A DNA stretch of 64,000 nt from positions 21,655,521 to 21,719,520 of the forward strand of contig OX291544.1 in assembly GCA_946406115.1 (NCBI GenBank). The letters run 5' to 3'. This DNA comes from Apoda limacodes (lineage: Eukaryota; Arthropoda; Insecta; Lepidoptera; Limacodidae). Below are positions 1 to 11,560 of this stretch, piece by piece (the first letter of the stretch is position 1; every line of letters begins with the position of its first letter). The notes under the pieces were generated by a model. The model did no database searches. It was not told the origin of the DNA and saw nothing but the letters and a program-made list of their open reading frames with translations. Made by a program: the position numbers and the translations under genes.

Positions 1-775
1 TATACATATAAAATGAAACTCTTATACTCAGTACAATGTGTTTTATTATATCGACTTTCAAAAACCAAACATTTTAGTATTACCGCAATCAAACCTTGTA
101 ATTTGCTAATAAAACAGTTTCTCTAGTTTGATATGAGTGAAACATTTAAAATATAATTAACTATTTACATTTATAGTACTTAATCACTGTATCTAACATA
201 CGTACACATTTTTTCACCATTAAGTTATTCCTTACTTTGTCATCGATTCAACAGTTTACAATTACTTACCTTAAGTAACTAGACTTTGTTAATTTACAAA
301 AAAAATTAAACAACTTTGTTCCTAGCCGCTTGTAATGTAGAAAAAATACTTATTGAATTTTTTTTTCTTTGCAACACTGATAATGAATATACAAATGATA
401 CATCTGATACACATATACACAATTCGGTGGTCAAGTTATTAAGTATGGACTTTGTTACGAAATTTTATAGACACACAATACGTAGACACCAAACTTGACT
501 TAATACAGCGTTCCCATTCATTTTTTCTTAGATTTCAGGCATAAGTTTTATTTCAGTATCACTGGCATAAATATTATTTGCACTAAATAATATGTTTATT
601 TTTTATATAGCAACCAAATCAAAAAAAATGTAAGTAAAAAAAAAGTAAAAATATTTTTACGTAAAGATTTTATTTGGCATAAAAAAATATTAGTGTATAG
701 AAAATGATTTTTACGTTTTAGTTCATATTCGTACCTATAATTGCTTGTTTTTAAGTTTTTCTTTTAAATACAGTT
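1..775. other. AT-rich intergenic DNA, nothing recognised
   Basis: Very AT-rich sequence with homopolymer runs. The only open frames are short and low in complexity, as expected by chance. I see no RNA gene, repeat boundary or coding signal. Confidence 0.6.
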
Positions 776-968
776 TTATTTTTATTGATATTTATTTTAT
801 TCTGTTTTTTAGCATTTGTTGTTATAGCGGCATCAAAAATACATCATCTGTGAAAACTTTAACTGTTTAACTATCACGGTTCATGAGATGAGATGACAGA
901 CGGACAGTGAAGTATTAGTAATAGGGTCCCGGTTGTATCCTTTGGGTACGGATCCCTAAGAATACGGT
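776..968 (+). repeat. 3' part of a dispersed repeat ending in a GGGTACGGA-CCCTAA block
   Basis: The sequence from TTTATTCTGTTTTTTAGCAT through TGTTGTTATAGCGGCA, TTCATGAGATGAGA, the GACAGACGGACAG run and TTTGGGTACGGATCCCTAAG follows in order the 3' half of the better-preserved copy at 20818-21128. The 5' half is missing. It is non-coding and non-autonomous. The family is abundant in the window, with further copies or relatives near 3.4, 13.7, 17.3, 19.2, 23.8, 31.1, 60.0 and 63.8 kb. Its class (SINE-like or DNA transposon) cannot be settled from these copies. Confidence 0.7.
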
Positions 969-2585
969 TAAAACTCAATTTACGTCACAGGGTGCTAATA
1001 AACCACTTACTATTGCATTAAATGGTATAGAAAATGAAATGATATTTTTTTTTTTTATATGAAATGTTAAAAAATGTTTAGAAACGCGTATTACGAATAA
1101 CGACGAAGAATAAAAAATTACGAATTCTACTCATTTCCATTAAAAATAAAAGCGACACTCCAAAATTTTTGGTTAGTTTATTTATTCTATTAGATTCTTA
1201 AGCGTTAATGAAGCTGAAAAACTTAAAAATAACTAACTACTTTTAGTAAATTGTAGACATTATTGGATTCTTAGTTAACGACACTTTACAATATTGGCAA
1301 AAAACAGCCTATGAGTGCCGTGCGATTTTTATGGAATATACTTATAATCATTGTTTGTATGTATTGTATATCTTTACGTTTTTAAGTAGCTGGATATACA
1401 CCCACATCATAATGTGGGTAACAGCATCTCTTGTTGAACCCTTTCAATCCATATAATCATGGTTAATAATTTCTCAAGACAATACATAGAATATTTATAG
1501 ATTCTTAAATTTTTAAATATTACAATCGTCTCTGAGAAGTACAGATTCAAGGATTGAAATTAACTGAAACAAGACTAATTTTAACGGTAGTAGTTGAAGA
1601 TTAACTTTAATGGTAGACAAATAGCTGGAAATTAGTACGATTCGAGGAAGCTCTATTTTGTTTAAATTCTCGATGAAATTAACCTAACGATTATGTATCT
1701 AATTTTAAATACCTACAAAAGTTTAATTACATTATTAAACATAACAGAAGACTTTGTCATTTAATTCTTCAATTATAAATTGCCAATGCCATGCATACAC
1801 ATAGCTATAATATGTAGTCAAAAAGTACGGTTAGCAAAAATAATAAGCAACATTTTTATGTAAATAAGTTGGAGCAGTCTTTATAGCTAAGTAAATGATA
1901 TTAACCATGAAAGCATCTGCTATCAAAAAATTTCATCCTTTGACCATAAAAGTGAGTTCGATCATTAAAATTTCTCGTGTTTCCCCTGTTTTACAAGAAA
2001 TTTCATCGCATAGTATGACGCTTTTTTAGTCACACTTTTTGATAATACATATAACAAAACATTTTTATTACGTTGTCTAAACAAAAGCCAATTCTAAAGT
2101 TTCTAGCACCACCAAAATGTGTACTATCAACAAAATTATCGCCTGACCACTTAAGAAAGAACGCTATTTGTTTCATTTGATAAATTGTTTTGCCACAGTG
2201 ACAAAGTGATAAAGCGTAGACTTTGTTGACGGTACTAACATAACACTTACATAAAAACGTCAATATGCGTTTAAAGCGGTAATTATACAGGATCCAGTAA
2301 AAAGGGTGTTTTAGTATTGTCTGATTTTAACTGAAGTAGTTATATAAATACCTAATATGGTAAAAACAAAAGTTTAAGTGTTAACTTAGCTTAACTATAA
2401 TTTAAAAAGTAACTTATTCTTAGTAAATAACAATAAATTTATCTTAGGGAATGTATAATATACATACATATGAATTTAAATATATATTGTGGCACAACTG
2501 CTTAAGACTCGATCGGCTGTTTCTTAACAAATACAAATTCAAAATGTCCGCCAAAATCAGTTAAAATCATCGGGTTTCGAAGTAA
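969..2585. other. AT-rich intergenic DNA, nothing recognised
   Basis: No coding frame of credible length or composition, no tRNA-like fold and no shared repeat was seen. The minus-strand 77-codon frame near 2030-2263 has no recognisable motif and is most simply a chance frame in AT-rich DNA. Confidence 0.5.
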
Positions 2586-2872
2586 TTACAGGTATGGGGA
2601 ATTTATTCTCACACCTAAGAACCGACAAAGCGGTTTCAGAGAAACTTCCTCCCGCGAACGCTTGGGTTGTGGAAAGAGCTCCCTGCCAAGGTTTTCTCTA
2701 AGGACTAATGGGGTTCTTCAAGAAAGTTATTAGATTTTTGAAGGGTCGGCAACGCGCGAGTGGTACCCCTGGAATTGCAAGCGTCCATAAGGCTTCGGTG
2801 TCCGCTTACCATCAAGCGGTCCGAAAGCTTGTTTGCCATCTTAGTGGTATAAAAAAAACAAAAACAATAATA
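2586..2872 (+). mobile_element. LINE-X 3' fragment (5'-truncated copy)
   Basis: Matches the last ~300 bases of the element at 40.4-44.0 kb. Shared blocks are GGTTTCAGAGAAACTTCCTC, CCAAGGTTTTCTCTAAGGAC, the GGGTCGGCAACGCGCGAGTG block, CGCTTACCATCAAGCGGTCC and a GTTTGCCATCTTAGTGGTAT tail running into A-rich sequence. It holds the end of the RT ORF plus the 3' UTR. Several indels break the frame. A 5'-truncated copy with a 3' A-rich tail is the normal product of target-primed reverse transcription, so this is a dead insertion. Confidence 0.85.
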
Positions 2873-3329
2873 GTTTTATGATTTTTTGTTGAACAAAGTA
2901 CGTATGCTTACAAATAAAATTGATAAAAGTTCAGCATAATAATTTAAGTTTTTCTCAATGAATGCAAACTTCTTTTGATGTGTGTATCTGTAGCAATATA
3001 AAAAAGCCACTGCCTAGAAAAATCTAAATATCTACTGAACCTCACAAGTTTGCTGATATCAGTTTTAAACCACATCAAAAACATATTACATAATGTCCAA
3101 ACAGGAGGAAATTGTGGAGGCATAGATAGGAAAAAATTAAATATTCTGTTTATTTTTTAATTTGATTTAACATTTGAATACATATTTATTTTTTGCACAT
3201 TAAATACGAAATATTAAATGAAAATAAAAATTAAGTTTCAATATCGTAAATGAACTTTAAGAGTAAATCGTTTTATTTCCAAATTTAAATTGTCGAATAA
3301 ACTTGGATTTTGATTTTACTTTAAAAATT

Positions 3330-3675
3330 TTGAGTGGCTTCGTAACCAGAGGGTGTCAGCGGAGCTCGATTACTAAGACGACGCTGCCTGTCTCTGTCCC
3401 ACCATTAAAATGCTCGATCCTTTTGACCGAAATAGGTAGAAGCCTGAACTTTTCACAGATTATGTGTTATAACGGGCTATTATCTAACAAATAAAAAAAA
3501 GTTAAAATTTAAGGGGGGTCCCCATACAAAAAAAAAAAATATCCATTGTTTTTGCTCTATCGTAAAAACAGAAAGACATACAAACTTCAAACTTGCAGTG
3601 AAAGTAGTGTGAACTCTAAAGTATAACAACAATTAAATAATAAAAAGCGGCCAGTGTGAGACGATACCAAGACAT
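3330..3675. repeat. Decayed dispersed repeat of the CGGAACCCT/GGCCAAGTGCG type
   Basis: Contains TGTCAGCGGAGCTCGATTAC, CTTTTCACAGATTATGTG, AAGGGGGGTCCCCATAC and GCGGCCAGTGTGAGACG. Together these look like a rearranged or antisense relative of the family at 20818-21128. It is non-coding, with long A runs. The 63-codon plus-strand frame here is incidental. Confidence 0.45.
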
Positions 3676-3747
3676 TACTATTTTAAATTACCGGTACAGC
3701 GCCATCTTGCTTATCATTAAGAGAAACAGTAAAACATTTGTTTGTTG

Positions 3748-3815
3748 GTAACGATATTCAAAGTTAAGCAACGTCGGGCTTGGTCAGTACTTGGATGGGT
3801 GACAGCTTAGCAGAT
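3748..3815 (+). repeat. 5S rRNA-derived segment (pseudogene or SINE head)
   Basis: The stretch AAGTTAAGCAACGTCGGGCT followed by GGTCAGTACTTGGATGGGTG matches the universal core of eukaryotic 5S rRNA, from AAATTAAGCAGCGTCGGGC through TTAGTACTTAGATGGGGGAC. It therefore covers the internal control region (box A, intermediate element, box C) that TFIIIA recognises. The first ~45 nt and the terminal stem of 5S rRNA are absent, and the continuation after GACAGCTTAG is unrelated T-rich sequence. It is therefore not a functional 5S gene. It may be a 5S pseudogene or the promoter head of a 5S-derived (SINE3-like) retroposon. Confidence 0.8.
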
Positions 3816-5375
3816 AACTTTTTTGTTTTTGTTTGTGAATTACGTAAGTGGTGGTCGAAACTGATGATTTAAACTGACTGGAACTACCCCCTGAGATCAA
3901 TATTACTATTATCGATGTACATATAATTCCTACAACACAACATTTTTAATGAAATATTTGTTCTGTCAATAACTTACATCTATACAAATTTGAAAAGTGT
4001 TCTATTAATTGGTAATATTTATGAATACTCAAAATTTTATAAATATCCGACACATTTACAAAATTTTAGACTGTACTCAAATAAATTTGTAATGTAAAAC
4101 AATTTTAGATGTTTGCATTCTTTAGGTAGTATTTAAAAAAATTGTTTGGGTTCTAGAACGCATTTCTAAGTGAACAAAAATATCACTTTTAAGAAAATTG
4201 TTAGACAATATTATTTCAAACTAGTTTGACTATTTATTTCTGCATCTTTTTTACTTATTTATCTCAAATAATTTTTTTCATGCTAATTTGCTTTGTAATT
4301 TTAATTTTAATTGTAATTTATTGAAATATATTGATCTCTACGAAATGCTAAACTTATGACACGGTTATTTTAATTGATTTTTTATAAAACCTACGTTACG
4401 TACGGTTATACCTTTTTTTCATGTTCGCTAATTATTCACCAGTTTCTGCGTTCGGCAGATTATAAATTTGGCAGATTCTGAATAAACCAGACTATTAACG
4501 CAAAAGGTAACTATATTTATCCATGTAAATTGTTTATATTAACATTATATATAATTTATTTGAAACAAAATTAAAAAACATAGAAGTAAGAATGAAATTT
4601 TAAATATTTTACTTGAGCACAGTATACTTTGATTGAATAACTTATTCGCTTATTCTTACTTTGCATAAAAGTTACCAGATATAAATCTTAAATCTTGTGA
4701 TTTTCTTGAAAAACTATTTATTACTACCAAAAATCCATTGGTTATAGCTAAAGATAAGACAAAATTGTCTTTTTAGAGACCACTTGTATATATTTTATTG
4801 TATTACTTACATATGCTTAGCAACGAGTATAATTTATACATGTGAATTTATTTACTTTCTCTACATTATTATTTATAATGGAATACACAATTCAAAAGAA
4901 AATTTAAATAATTTATTTTACAATATGGTGTTTCTTCGAATTATGCTATAGTAAAATTCATTCATCCTAATTGTATTATCATAATAAATACATAAGGCAC
5001 TCTATTAAATTTTATTTATTTTATCCCAAATGTTTTTTACACCAATACAAATTGTATTAGTTTGCTATATTTATTTATGAAGACGAGTGGAAGTTTATGG
5101 TTTCTTCTCTATATCCTCAAAATATGATGGTCCGTTTTCACCACATTAAGGTTTTTAAAGAAATACAAAGATCAAAACTGAAAATGAAACTACCTTTTTT
5201 TTAGGGATGTATAAAAGATAACAAATCTTTCTGTTAACACATTATTAAAAGATTCAACAAAGACAGTAATAAGACAAGTAGTAGTAGGTAGTAGCTTAGA
5301 AGCCAAACAAAGGAACAAATCAGGGTATCATAAACTGATTTGAATTAATATGAAATTAATATATGGCAAGCCTTT
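3816..5375. other. AT-rich intergenic DNA, nothing recognised
   Basis: Low-complexity AT-rich DNA with no open frame beyond background and no recognised repeat. Confidence 0.55.
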
Positions 5376-5377
5376 TT

Positions 5378-5692
5378 TTCATCCTACTAATATTATAAAT
5401 GTAAAAGTATGTCCGAATGGATGGATGGATAAATGGATGGTTGTTACTCAATCACGCTTTAACCACGAGACGGATCGAGATGAAACTAGGTACGCATATG
5501 GATTAAGTCCTGGAATAGGACATAGGTTACTTTTTATCGCGAAAAATTCAAATTTTCCCGCGGGAATTGCTATAATTCAAAATAAATAACTATTGCTCCA
5601 GCCATAGCTTGCTATAGCAAACTTTATAACTATAATTAAGGAATTCTACGCCGATAACTGAATTTTAGAGCGGGTGGAACCGCTGGCAAACA
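5378..5692 (+). mobile_element. Non-autonomous Helitron-like repeat
   Basis: Begins near CATCCTACTAATATTATAAA, then carries GTTGTTACTCAATCACGCTT, an AACCACGAGACGGATCGAGA block, CATAGGTTACTTTTTATC, TTTTCCCGCGGGAATTGCTA and ends around GGAACCGCTGGCAAACACTT. This order is that of a very common lepidopteran repeat whose intact 3' end reads GGGCAAAAGCTAGT (a CTAG-type Helitron 3' end). Related copies lie at 33.43-34.46 kb and, reversed, near 21.65, 39.1, 46.2 and 51.5 kb. There is no coding capacity. The 79-codon frame across it is incidental. The Helitron assignment rests on recall of the end motif. Confidence 0.6.
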
Positions 5693-5783
5693 CTTCAGAG
5701 ACAATATTAACGTTTTTCTTAACACAGAGTTTGGACTTTAATGATTATTTCTTTAAATTAAAACAATGATTTTTTGTAATAAC

Positions 5784-5806
5784 ACACACACACACGCGCG
5801 CGCACT
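5784..5806. repeat. (AC)n/(CG)n microsatellite
   Basis: An alternating purine-pyrimidine run of ACAC followed by GCGC dinucleotides, about 23 bp. Confidence 0.9.
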
Positions 5807-8145
5807 TACTTAAATTAAGTTCAGGTGCTAACTGTTCGATACAAAAATTATTCATTAATGGTGAAAACAGACTAAAACATATTTTTGGGAACCAGTGACC
5901 TCTTTCTATCTTCATCATTTCTTTGTACATTCCATTTAGCACAAAAGTGCCTTCTGTAAATTTTAAATTGAACCAACTCATTTATTAAAGGTACACTACT
6001 GTGGAAAATACGGTTGTAACTCGAGTTTAGTTTTTTGTTATTTCTAGCAGAATACGTCATCATGGAATTGCTCTTTAGATGTAGAACTCTAAAAAATAAA
6101 AACTTTTCACGTGATCATTTTTAATTTTATGAAAACTTCTGAGTAACTGAACATCATTTTACTGACAAATGAAACACAATCGCAGCTCATTATATCCAAG
6201 AATTGAATATGGAAATGAAAGATTTGTCAATTTCACACACATTTCTCAATTTTCTTTTTCAAATTAACCTAAAATTATGAAGATACCTACTTAAAAATAG
6301 AAATAGAAATGTTTTTTTGCCATGAACAGGTACATAAGTTCTTATTATACTAGGTTATCCAAATGTTCAGCTATTTTCTGACATGCAGTTGTATACAATT
6401 ATATATATATTTATATTTTTTATTTGTTGCAAGAAACTTTTCACGTATGATCACAAGCAATATCTTAGCAAAATAACATAGTGATGGTTTTTGCAACAAA
6501 TATACTTTTTGTATTTTCGATATATCGTGTAAATTTGAAGAAATAAAGATTTTGAAATAATATTACATTTTTATTCATATTTGGCAATATCTATGTTAAT
6601 TTACTCTAGGAAGAGCTCGTCCAAAAAATGTTAAAGAAACAATTGAACCACACTATTTTTTGTTATCTTTAAATTCACTAAACAAATATTAAAAAATATT
6701 ATCACAGACACTGTACAATAAATGTACTATATAAATTAATTGGCAAACGGTCAATATTTTAAACCAGAATTATGATGAAGAATGAAAGTTAGTATATCAA
6801 TGTCATTGTAACTTAATACTTAAGTATTTTATTATGATGATATTGTGGCTGTGCCATCATTAGTTTATTACAAAAAATTTTAGTAGCTTGCAAATGTTGG
6901 CAATTGACTAGCTTACCAATTTGACAAAGACAGACATACAATTTTTATTTTAAAATATACAGGCGTCATTATTACTGTACGACAAACAACAAAATAAGGA
7001 CCAGATATGATAAAGCGATAAAAAGAGAGAGATCAAAAATTTATATTTCATTTGCACACTATGAGTTTTTTAAAAAATTCAAATTGCAAATAAACTTTTA
7101 TAAACAACATTGTAACAAAATAAACACTTACACAGAAACAGTTTACTCGGAAAAGTTTATTAATTAATATTGAAAGAATGGCGAACAATTTTAATTTTAA
7201 GTTTGAGGATTTAAAAATGAAATACTATCAAAAAACACAATTTTTTTTTTGTCATTCTGTCGTGGTTTTTTTTTTGGTATGTCATCAACGATTTGCTTAA
7301 ACGTATTTGCTAAAACATCGTTGGACCTCTCTTTGATTAATTGTAAGTATTAGAAAGCCTTTGTTCATCATAAGTATGTTAGAAGCTTTTATCAATTTAA
7401 ACCACCACCTAAATTATTTACAAAACCCTAAATTGAATTATAATTATCCAGGCATTGTTTTTATTTTTCTTTCACGTCTAAAGAGCCCTTTATCGATTTT
7501 ATCATACTGTAACCAAACAAGCATAAATTTGTAAACATTCTCTTTTTTTTAACCCATTTAGCAACCTTTTTTTCTATAACTTGTCGTATCTTATTCAGGG
7601 CGAGCGTATACCAAATACTAAACTGTCATTGGATTATCTCCAGAAAATCATCTTCCATGCAAAAACGATGCATGTGCGCCATGTAATTGTAATACCTTAC
7701 CCATGTCATGTTAGACAATCTACGACGAGAAATGTAAATCAATCCAACGATAGTTTTGTCTCTAGTTTACGTCCGCTCTTAATGTTTTAGCTACAACAAA
7801 ACATACCTTATTCTACTGGTATACTGGCATATACCAGTAGAAATTCTAGTTTCAAATATGATCAAAGTTCACGATCCATCTCAAAAATATAGCTATTAAG
7901 AGGAGGTATAAAGGTAAATTTTGCTTTGTATAATTGAATTTTAAGTGTATAAATCAAGTCAATTTAATTCTCTGGTCTGATATTAGCAAAAAAATCACCT
8001 CTACCAATTTTCGATTTATTTTTGTTACTTTTTTGTTTTTTTTTTTACTTAAAAAGTAATTTTTATTTCAATAACATACTTAAGTAACGAAACTTAAATT
8101 ATGTTAACTTAATCCCTAAAAATTAAATAAATAAAACATAATTAA
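5807..8145. other. AT-rich intergenic DNA with one short palindrome
   Basis: No gene or recognised repeat. The one local feature is an imperfect 32-bp palindrome at 7811-7842 (TTCTACTGGTATA...ATACCAGTAGAA), which could be a small footprint or a chance fold. The 69-codon frame near 7581-7790 has no motif. Confidence 0.45.
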
Positions 8146-8149
8146 AATA

Positions 8150-9120
8150 TAAAACCCAACCAAAGTAAACCCGTGTGGTATAAGTACGATTGACACTGGC
8201 GGCTTTACCTCTCTGCACAGCCAACTTAGAGCCTTTGAGAGAGGTAGCATCCAGCCCTTAAACCGCCAAACGCAAGAACAAGTCTTTTAGATAAGTCCTT
8301 AACGAAAAACTTCGCATCCGATGACCAAGGATCCAGTGTCTCAACTGTAAGTGCCACAAATTCATAACGATCAATTAAAGATGAAGGTTTGCGAACGTTT
8401 GTGCTTGCTCAGCGGCCGAACCAGGTGTGGTTAACGTACTCTGAATGAAGGTCGAAGCAAGTGTATCGACACAAGTTGCGTCCCACACCAGAGCACGACC
8501 AAGCCTCCATGGCACTAATTTCACCCCATCAGGTCTCTTTCTATCGTCTCTAAACAGTTTACAAGGTTCTTAGTTTGATGGAACAAATGCAGTAGAAAGA
8601 GGCACTTCTTAGGCAAGAGAGGCCATGAACACCTTGCTCATCAACACTGTCCACAAGGGCAAACATGTGCAAACAAAAAGAAATCCATAAAGTGACCAGA
8701 CTTTCTTTCTGAAACTGCCAAAATATAAACTCGATCCGTTATATCCGCACATCGTTAAACAATATTATCATGGGCTTGTTTGTCAATGGCAAGACCCATA
8801 GAGTTTGTTTACGGACATCTACAGGGATATTTTCTTCTGAATAAATTAAGCTCCAAGCACTTCTAGCTTCACTCAAACCCAGCATCTCATCACAAGCAAA
8901 ACTTCGTAGGTTGAGTATTTTACCTATGAGAGGCAATGCGCCGTGAGTAGCGGCCACAGAAACAGGAAGAGCTAAAGTCGAAATCCTCCTAATACCCAGC
9001 CCACCAAACTTGATAGGAAGAGTAGCTTGGCTCCAAGATCGATTTCTAATTTCGATTTTTAATTTGATGGTCCAAAGTAGATGTGACCAAAGGGAATTTC
9101 CAAGTGGGGCTACTGCGTAA
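8150..9120 (-). pseudogene. LINE-like ORF remnant: RT C-terminal part plus RPDGV/LVWD domain
   Basis: Read on the minus strand, the region gives RSWSQATLPIKFGGLGIRR (about 9045-8990), then SVAATHGALPLI and the open stretch ending at 8739. After breaks it gives KRPDGVKLVPWRLGRALVWD followed by ATCVDTLASTFIQ (about 8550-8460). The LPI(K/R)xGGLG(I/V)R block followed by an RPDGV...LVWD block occurs in C-terminal regions of some insect retroelement reverse transcriptases. The RPD...VWD spacing is reminiscent of a PD-(D/E)XK nuclease core. Stops and frameshifts show it is dead, and the RT catalytic part upstream (above 9.12 kb) is not recognisable. I infer a truncated retroelement; family uncertain. 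Confidence 0.55.
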
Positions 9121-9123
9121 TAA

Positions 9124-9330
9124 ATAAATAAATTTGGCTGTCAAGAGAGTCTAATTAAACATATAGCAAAGTGTGATTCAGTTTGTAAGAGTCGACCGGA
9201 TATTTCATTAAATAACAGGATTTGGGACATCGCATCATTGAAAATTGAAGAGCCAAGAAGTGTTAGAGTGATTTTGTTTAAGTCTGACCTTATGCCCCCT
9301 CTTAATAGCCTTGTGTCAAGATATCCTTAG
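9124..9330 (+). pseudogene. Unrecognised 68-codon open frame, possible element fragment
   Basis: An open plus-strand frame from 9124 to the TAG at 9328-9330 includes CQESLIKHIAKCDSVCKSRP and NNRIWDIASLKIEEPRSVR. Its amino-acid composition looks more protein-like than the surrounding AT-rich frames. There is no ATG at its start, so it would be an internal fragment. It lies just beside the minus-strand LINE-like remnant but on the opposite strand. I do not recognise the family. Confidence 0.25.
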
Positions 9331-9334
9331 TTAA

Positions 9335-9974
9335 ATATAAAAAGAAAAACCAACACTCGATATGACCATAAACGATAGCAAAGTAGTACTAGGTACTTAT
9401 ATATATAGTTTTTACATAATCATTTAGGTTGAACTATCCTCCTTAACTTGTATTTAATCATTTTTTATAACGTGATTGAAGAGAAATTGTAACTGTTTCG
9501 TTGAGTTTATTGCAAATCGATCGCGCCCGCGACGTGGAAATGTATATTTGTCTAAACGTTGGTCCCAATAATTGCTATTGTAATTATTTGTGTTGTGCAG
9601 TTGTGTGAGGCGGCAAAAACTCCGCTTGACCATCGGGCTCGCCGAATGAAGGCACATTGAAACATGATTCATTTCCTATCATTATTTAACCTACACACTG
9701 CTGTACATTCCCATTGTGAAGGTTCTTTCCTTTTTCATTTTTTTTTACCTAAAACTAATTAAAGGGATTAAGTAACTAATTAATATTTTATTTAATAATG
9801 TATAATTTCAAAGCCACACCAATCTCTTCTGTCCCTCCATTTTTTTGTCATACATTAAGTCTTACTAGGAATTCTTCTCTATTCATTTTGGCAACACGGT
9901 GGTGGAACTTAATTTGTCTAATTAGCTAAATGGCGGAAATCGCCACAATTTATTACTAAAGAGCAGAACTTATG
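9335..9974 (-). other. 3' flank of the minus-strand gene
   Basis: AT-rich DNA downstream of the stop codon at 9975. A minus-strand AATAAA (plus TTTATT at 9949-9954) lies about 20 nt after the stop, and another lies near 9790, so a short 3' UTR is possible. The GATCGCGCCCGCGACG patch near 9517 is the only GC-rich stretch; I see no coding meaning in it. Confidence 0.4.
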
Positions 9975-10388
9975 TTAATAGTTTTCTTCGCATTTGATTT
10001 CGCGTACAATTGGCTGAGACGACCACTGTGCCTCAGGTCCATCCCAGTCTGAAAACGATTCGTACCCAAAATTGTCACTAGACATGTCTTCGAGTGCAAT
10101 TTCGGCTCGACTAAAAGCTTCGGCAAACTTTCCTATTTCGGTAGAGCCAAAAGCTTGTTGAAAAGCAGGCAGCGGTACAACCGGGACCGGTTTCTCTTTG
10201 GGGGGAGAGCGTCGAGGTTCGGAGACGGCACAGTCACGTGGAATCCGAACTGGCTCCGCAGACGGAAAACGTGATGAAGGAAAACTCTGTCTAGAGACAC
10301 TTTCATTGCTATAGTTTGAATCTTCAAACATTGGATAAGGCATAGAATTTCCACTTAGTGATAAAGCTGGATTTTGGGTATGAAGATC
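9975..10388 (-). CDS. Terminal coding exon of an unidentified multi-exon gene
   Basis: Minus-strand exon of 137 codons plus TAA, opened by a TTTTCAG acceptor at 10389-10395 in phase 0. It begins DLHTQNPALSLSGNSMPYPM. The middle is Ser/Pro-rich with basic spots (RIPRD, EPRRSPPKEK), followed by a hydrophobic segment PVVPLPAFQQAFGSTEIGKF. The tail is acidic and aromatic (SSDNFGYESFSDWDG) and ends IKCEENY. There are no enzyme motifs, membrane spans or zinc fingers. Overall composition resembles a disordered nuclear regulator with an acidic/aromatic activation-type tail. That is inference from composition only. Codon use and frame are clean, and three upstream exons join in the same frame, so I consider it a real gene. 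Identity unknown. Confidence 0.75.
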   Translation of the reverse strand, partial: DLHTQNPALSLSGNSMPYPMFEDSNYSNESVSRQSFPSSRFPSAEPVRIPRDCAVSEPRRSPPKEKPVPVVPLPAFQQAFGSTEIGKFAEAFSRAEIALEDMSSDNFGYESFSDWDGPEAQWSSQPIVREIKCEENY

Positions 10389-10468
10389 CTGAAAATTTAA
10401 GAACATATTAGTATTTAATTGTCATAAAATTCATTATTTTTTATTTAGAAATTATTTTTAAGAATTAC

Positions 10469-10582
10469 CTTTGCAGGGCGGCATTCGGAAGTATATCTCA
10501 TGTGCTCTCGGGCACAGGCACCGCGGTGCATCCAACCCCCATGAGTGGTTCCACTTCCCCAACCAGCACTCATGCCCCCAAT
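10469..10582 (-). CDS. Internal exon 4 of the unidentified minus-strand gene
   Basis: A 114-nt, 38-codon exon in phase 0 on both sides. The acceptor is CTTTTAG before ATTGGGGGCATG and the donor is GCAAAG|GTAATT. It encodes IGGMSAGWGSGTTHGG, then WMHRGACAREHMRYTSECRP and AK, which joins in frame to DLHTQN of the last exon across an 80-nt intron. It is rich in Gly with two Cys, and no known domain is recognised. The GC content is well above that of the flanking introns, which supports coding. Confidence 0.75.
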
Positions 10583-11488
10583 CTAAAAGTGCAAACAACC
10601 CTATGAAATAAAATTATTGAAAAAAGGAAATTCTTTAAATTTTTTGACTGTTTCTATGACAACCAAATAAAAATCCAAGAATAGCGCGTAGTAAAAAACA
10701 AAAGTTAACCTTTATGGTAGAGCTAGTAGGCTTGCAACGAATATTCGGCTGCATTTATCCTTTTCTGCCGAATACCGAATATCCAGGTACTATATAATTA
10801 TGCATGCGGGAACTTCTGAATTTTAGGCTATGTACATTGCCATCTCTTCAAATACCTCTGAGCCAAATTTGAGCTCAATTGTATGCTCCATGGCGACATG
10901 ATTGAGTTAAAAATTTACAAACTTACAAAATTTACACTTAGAATAGTATTATTTCATAACAGTAGAATAAAACTTCAGTACATTGCCTTCTGAAAAAAGT
11001 TGACAATTTTCTAAGATCTGTAATATAACTTGCGTGTGTAAATTATTATAAAAAGCGAAGTTTCATATGGATTTTTATATGAAATAACTATTTTATTTAT
11101 TAAAAAAGTAAGTAATGCTCGAGTTTCTTGCCTGCTCTTCTCTGTAGACATTACTTAAATTTAGTACCTTGAACTTGTGGTAAAAAGTACATAAAGCATC
11201 CAAAGTTTTTGACACTTTTAAAGGTTTGTTAAAAAAGTTTAAAGCGTCAACTTTTTTTCTTGAATTACACAAATTATATACAATGTCAAGACAAGAAATT
11301 CAAATCAGTTAAACTGTCTGTAAAGTTTCAGTATTTAATAAAGTACAGCTTCGCAAATTATGAAATGTATTAAGAAATCATGCTTGCGACGTTAACACAA
11401 TCAATAGTTTCGCCATTATACAACTTTAATATTGTATGACGTAATTAAATTAACTTATCTAAGTAAATAATCAAGTTAAGTTCATCAC
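10583..11488 (-). other. Intron 3, with an ATTCGG-type repeat remnant
   Basis: AT-rich intron. Around 10725-10800 it contains GAATATTCGGC and CCGAATACCGAATATCC, which look like a fragment of a dispersed repeat built on CCGAATA words. Around 11118-11160 the words GAGTTTCTTGCCTGC and TTCTCTGTAGACATTAC recall the LINE 3' end at 18.4-18.6 kb. Nothing coding is seen. Confidence 0.4.
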
Positions 11489-11560
11489 CTGATAATGTGA
11501 CCACATCTGCGGTTCGCAGTAGGCGGTGCTCCGGCCGTTCATTCCGCATTCTAGCGGCGG
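11489..11560 (-). CDS. Internal exon 3 of the unidentified minus-strand gene
   Basis: A 72-nt, 24-codon exon in phase 0 on both sides. The acceptor is AATTTTCAG before CCGCCGCTAG and the donor is TATCAG|GTGATG. It encodes PPLECGMNGRSTAYCEPQMW followed by SHYQ. It joins in frame to exon 4 (IGGMSAG) downstream and exon 2 (LPVPST) upstream. It is a short GC-rich island inside AT-rich DNA, which is good evidence for an exon despite its size. Confidence 0.7.
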
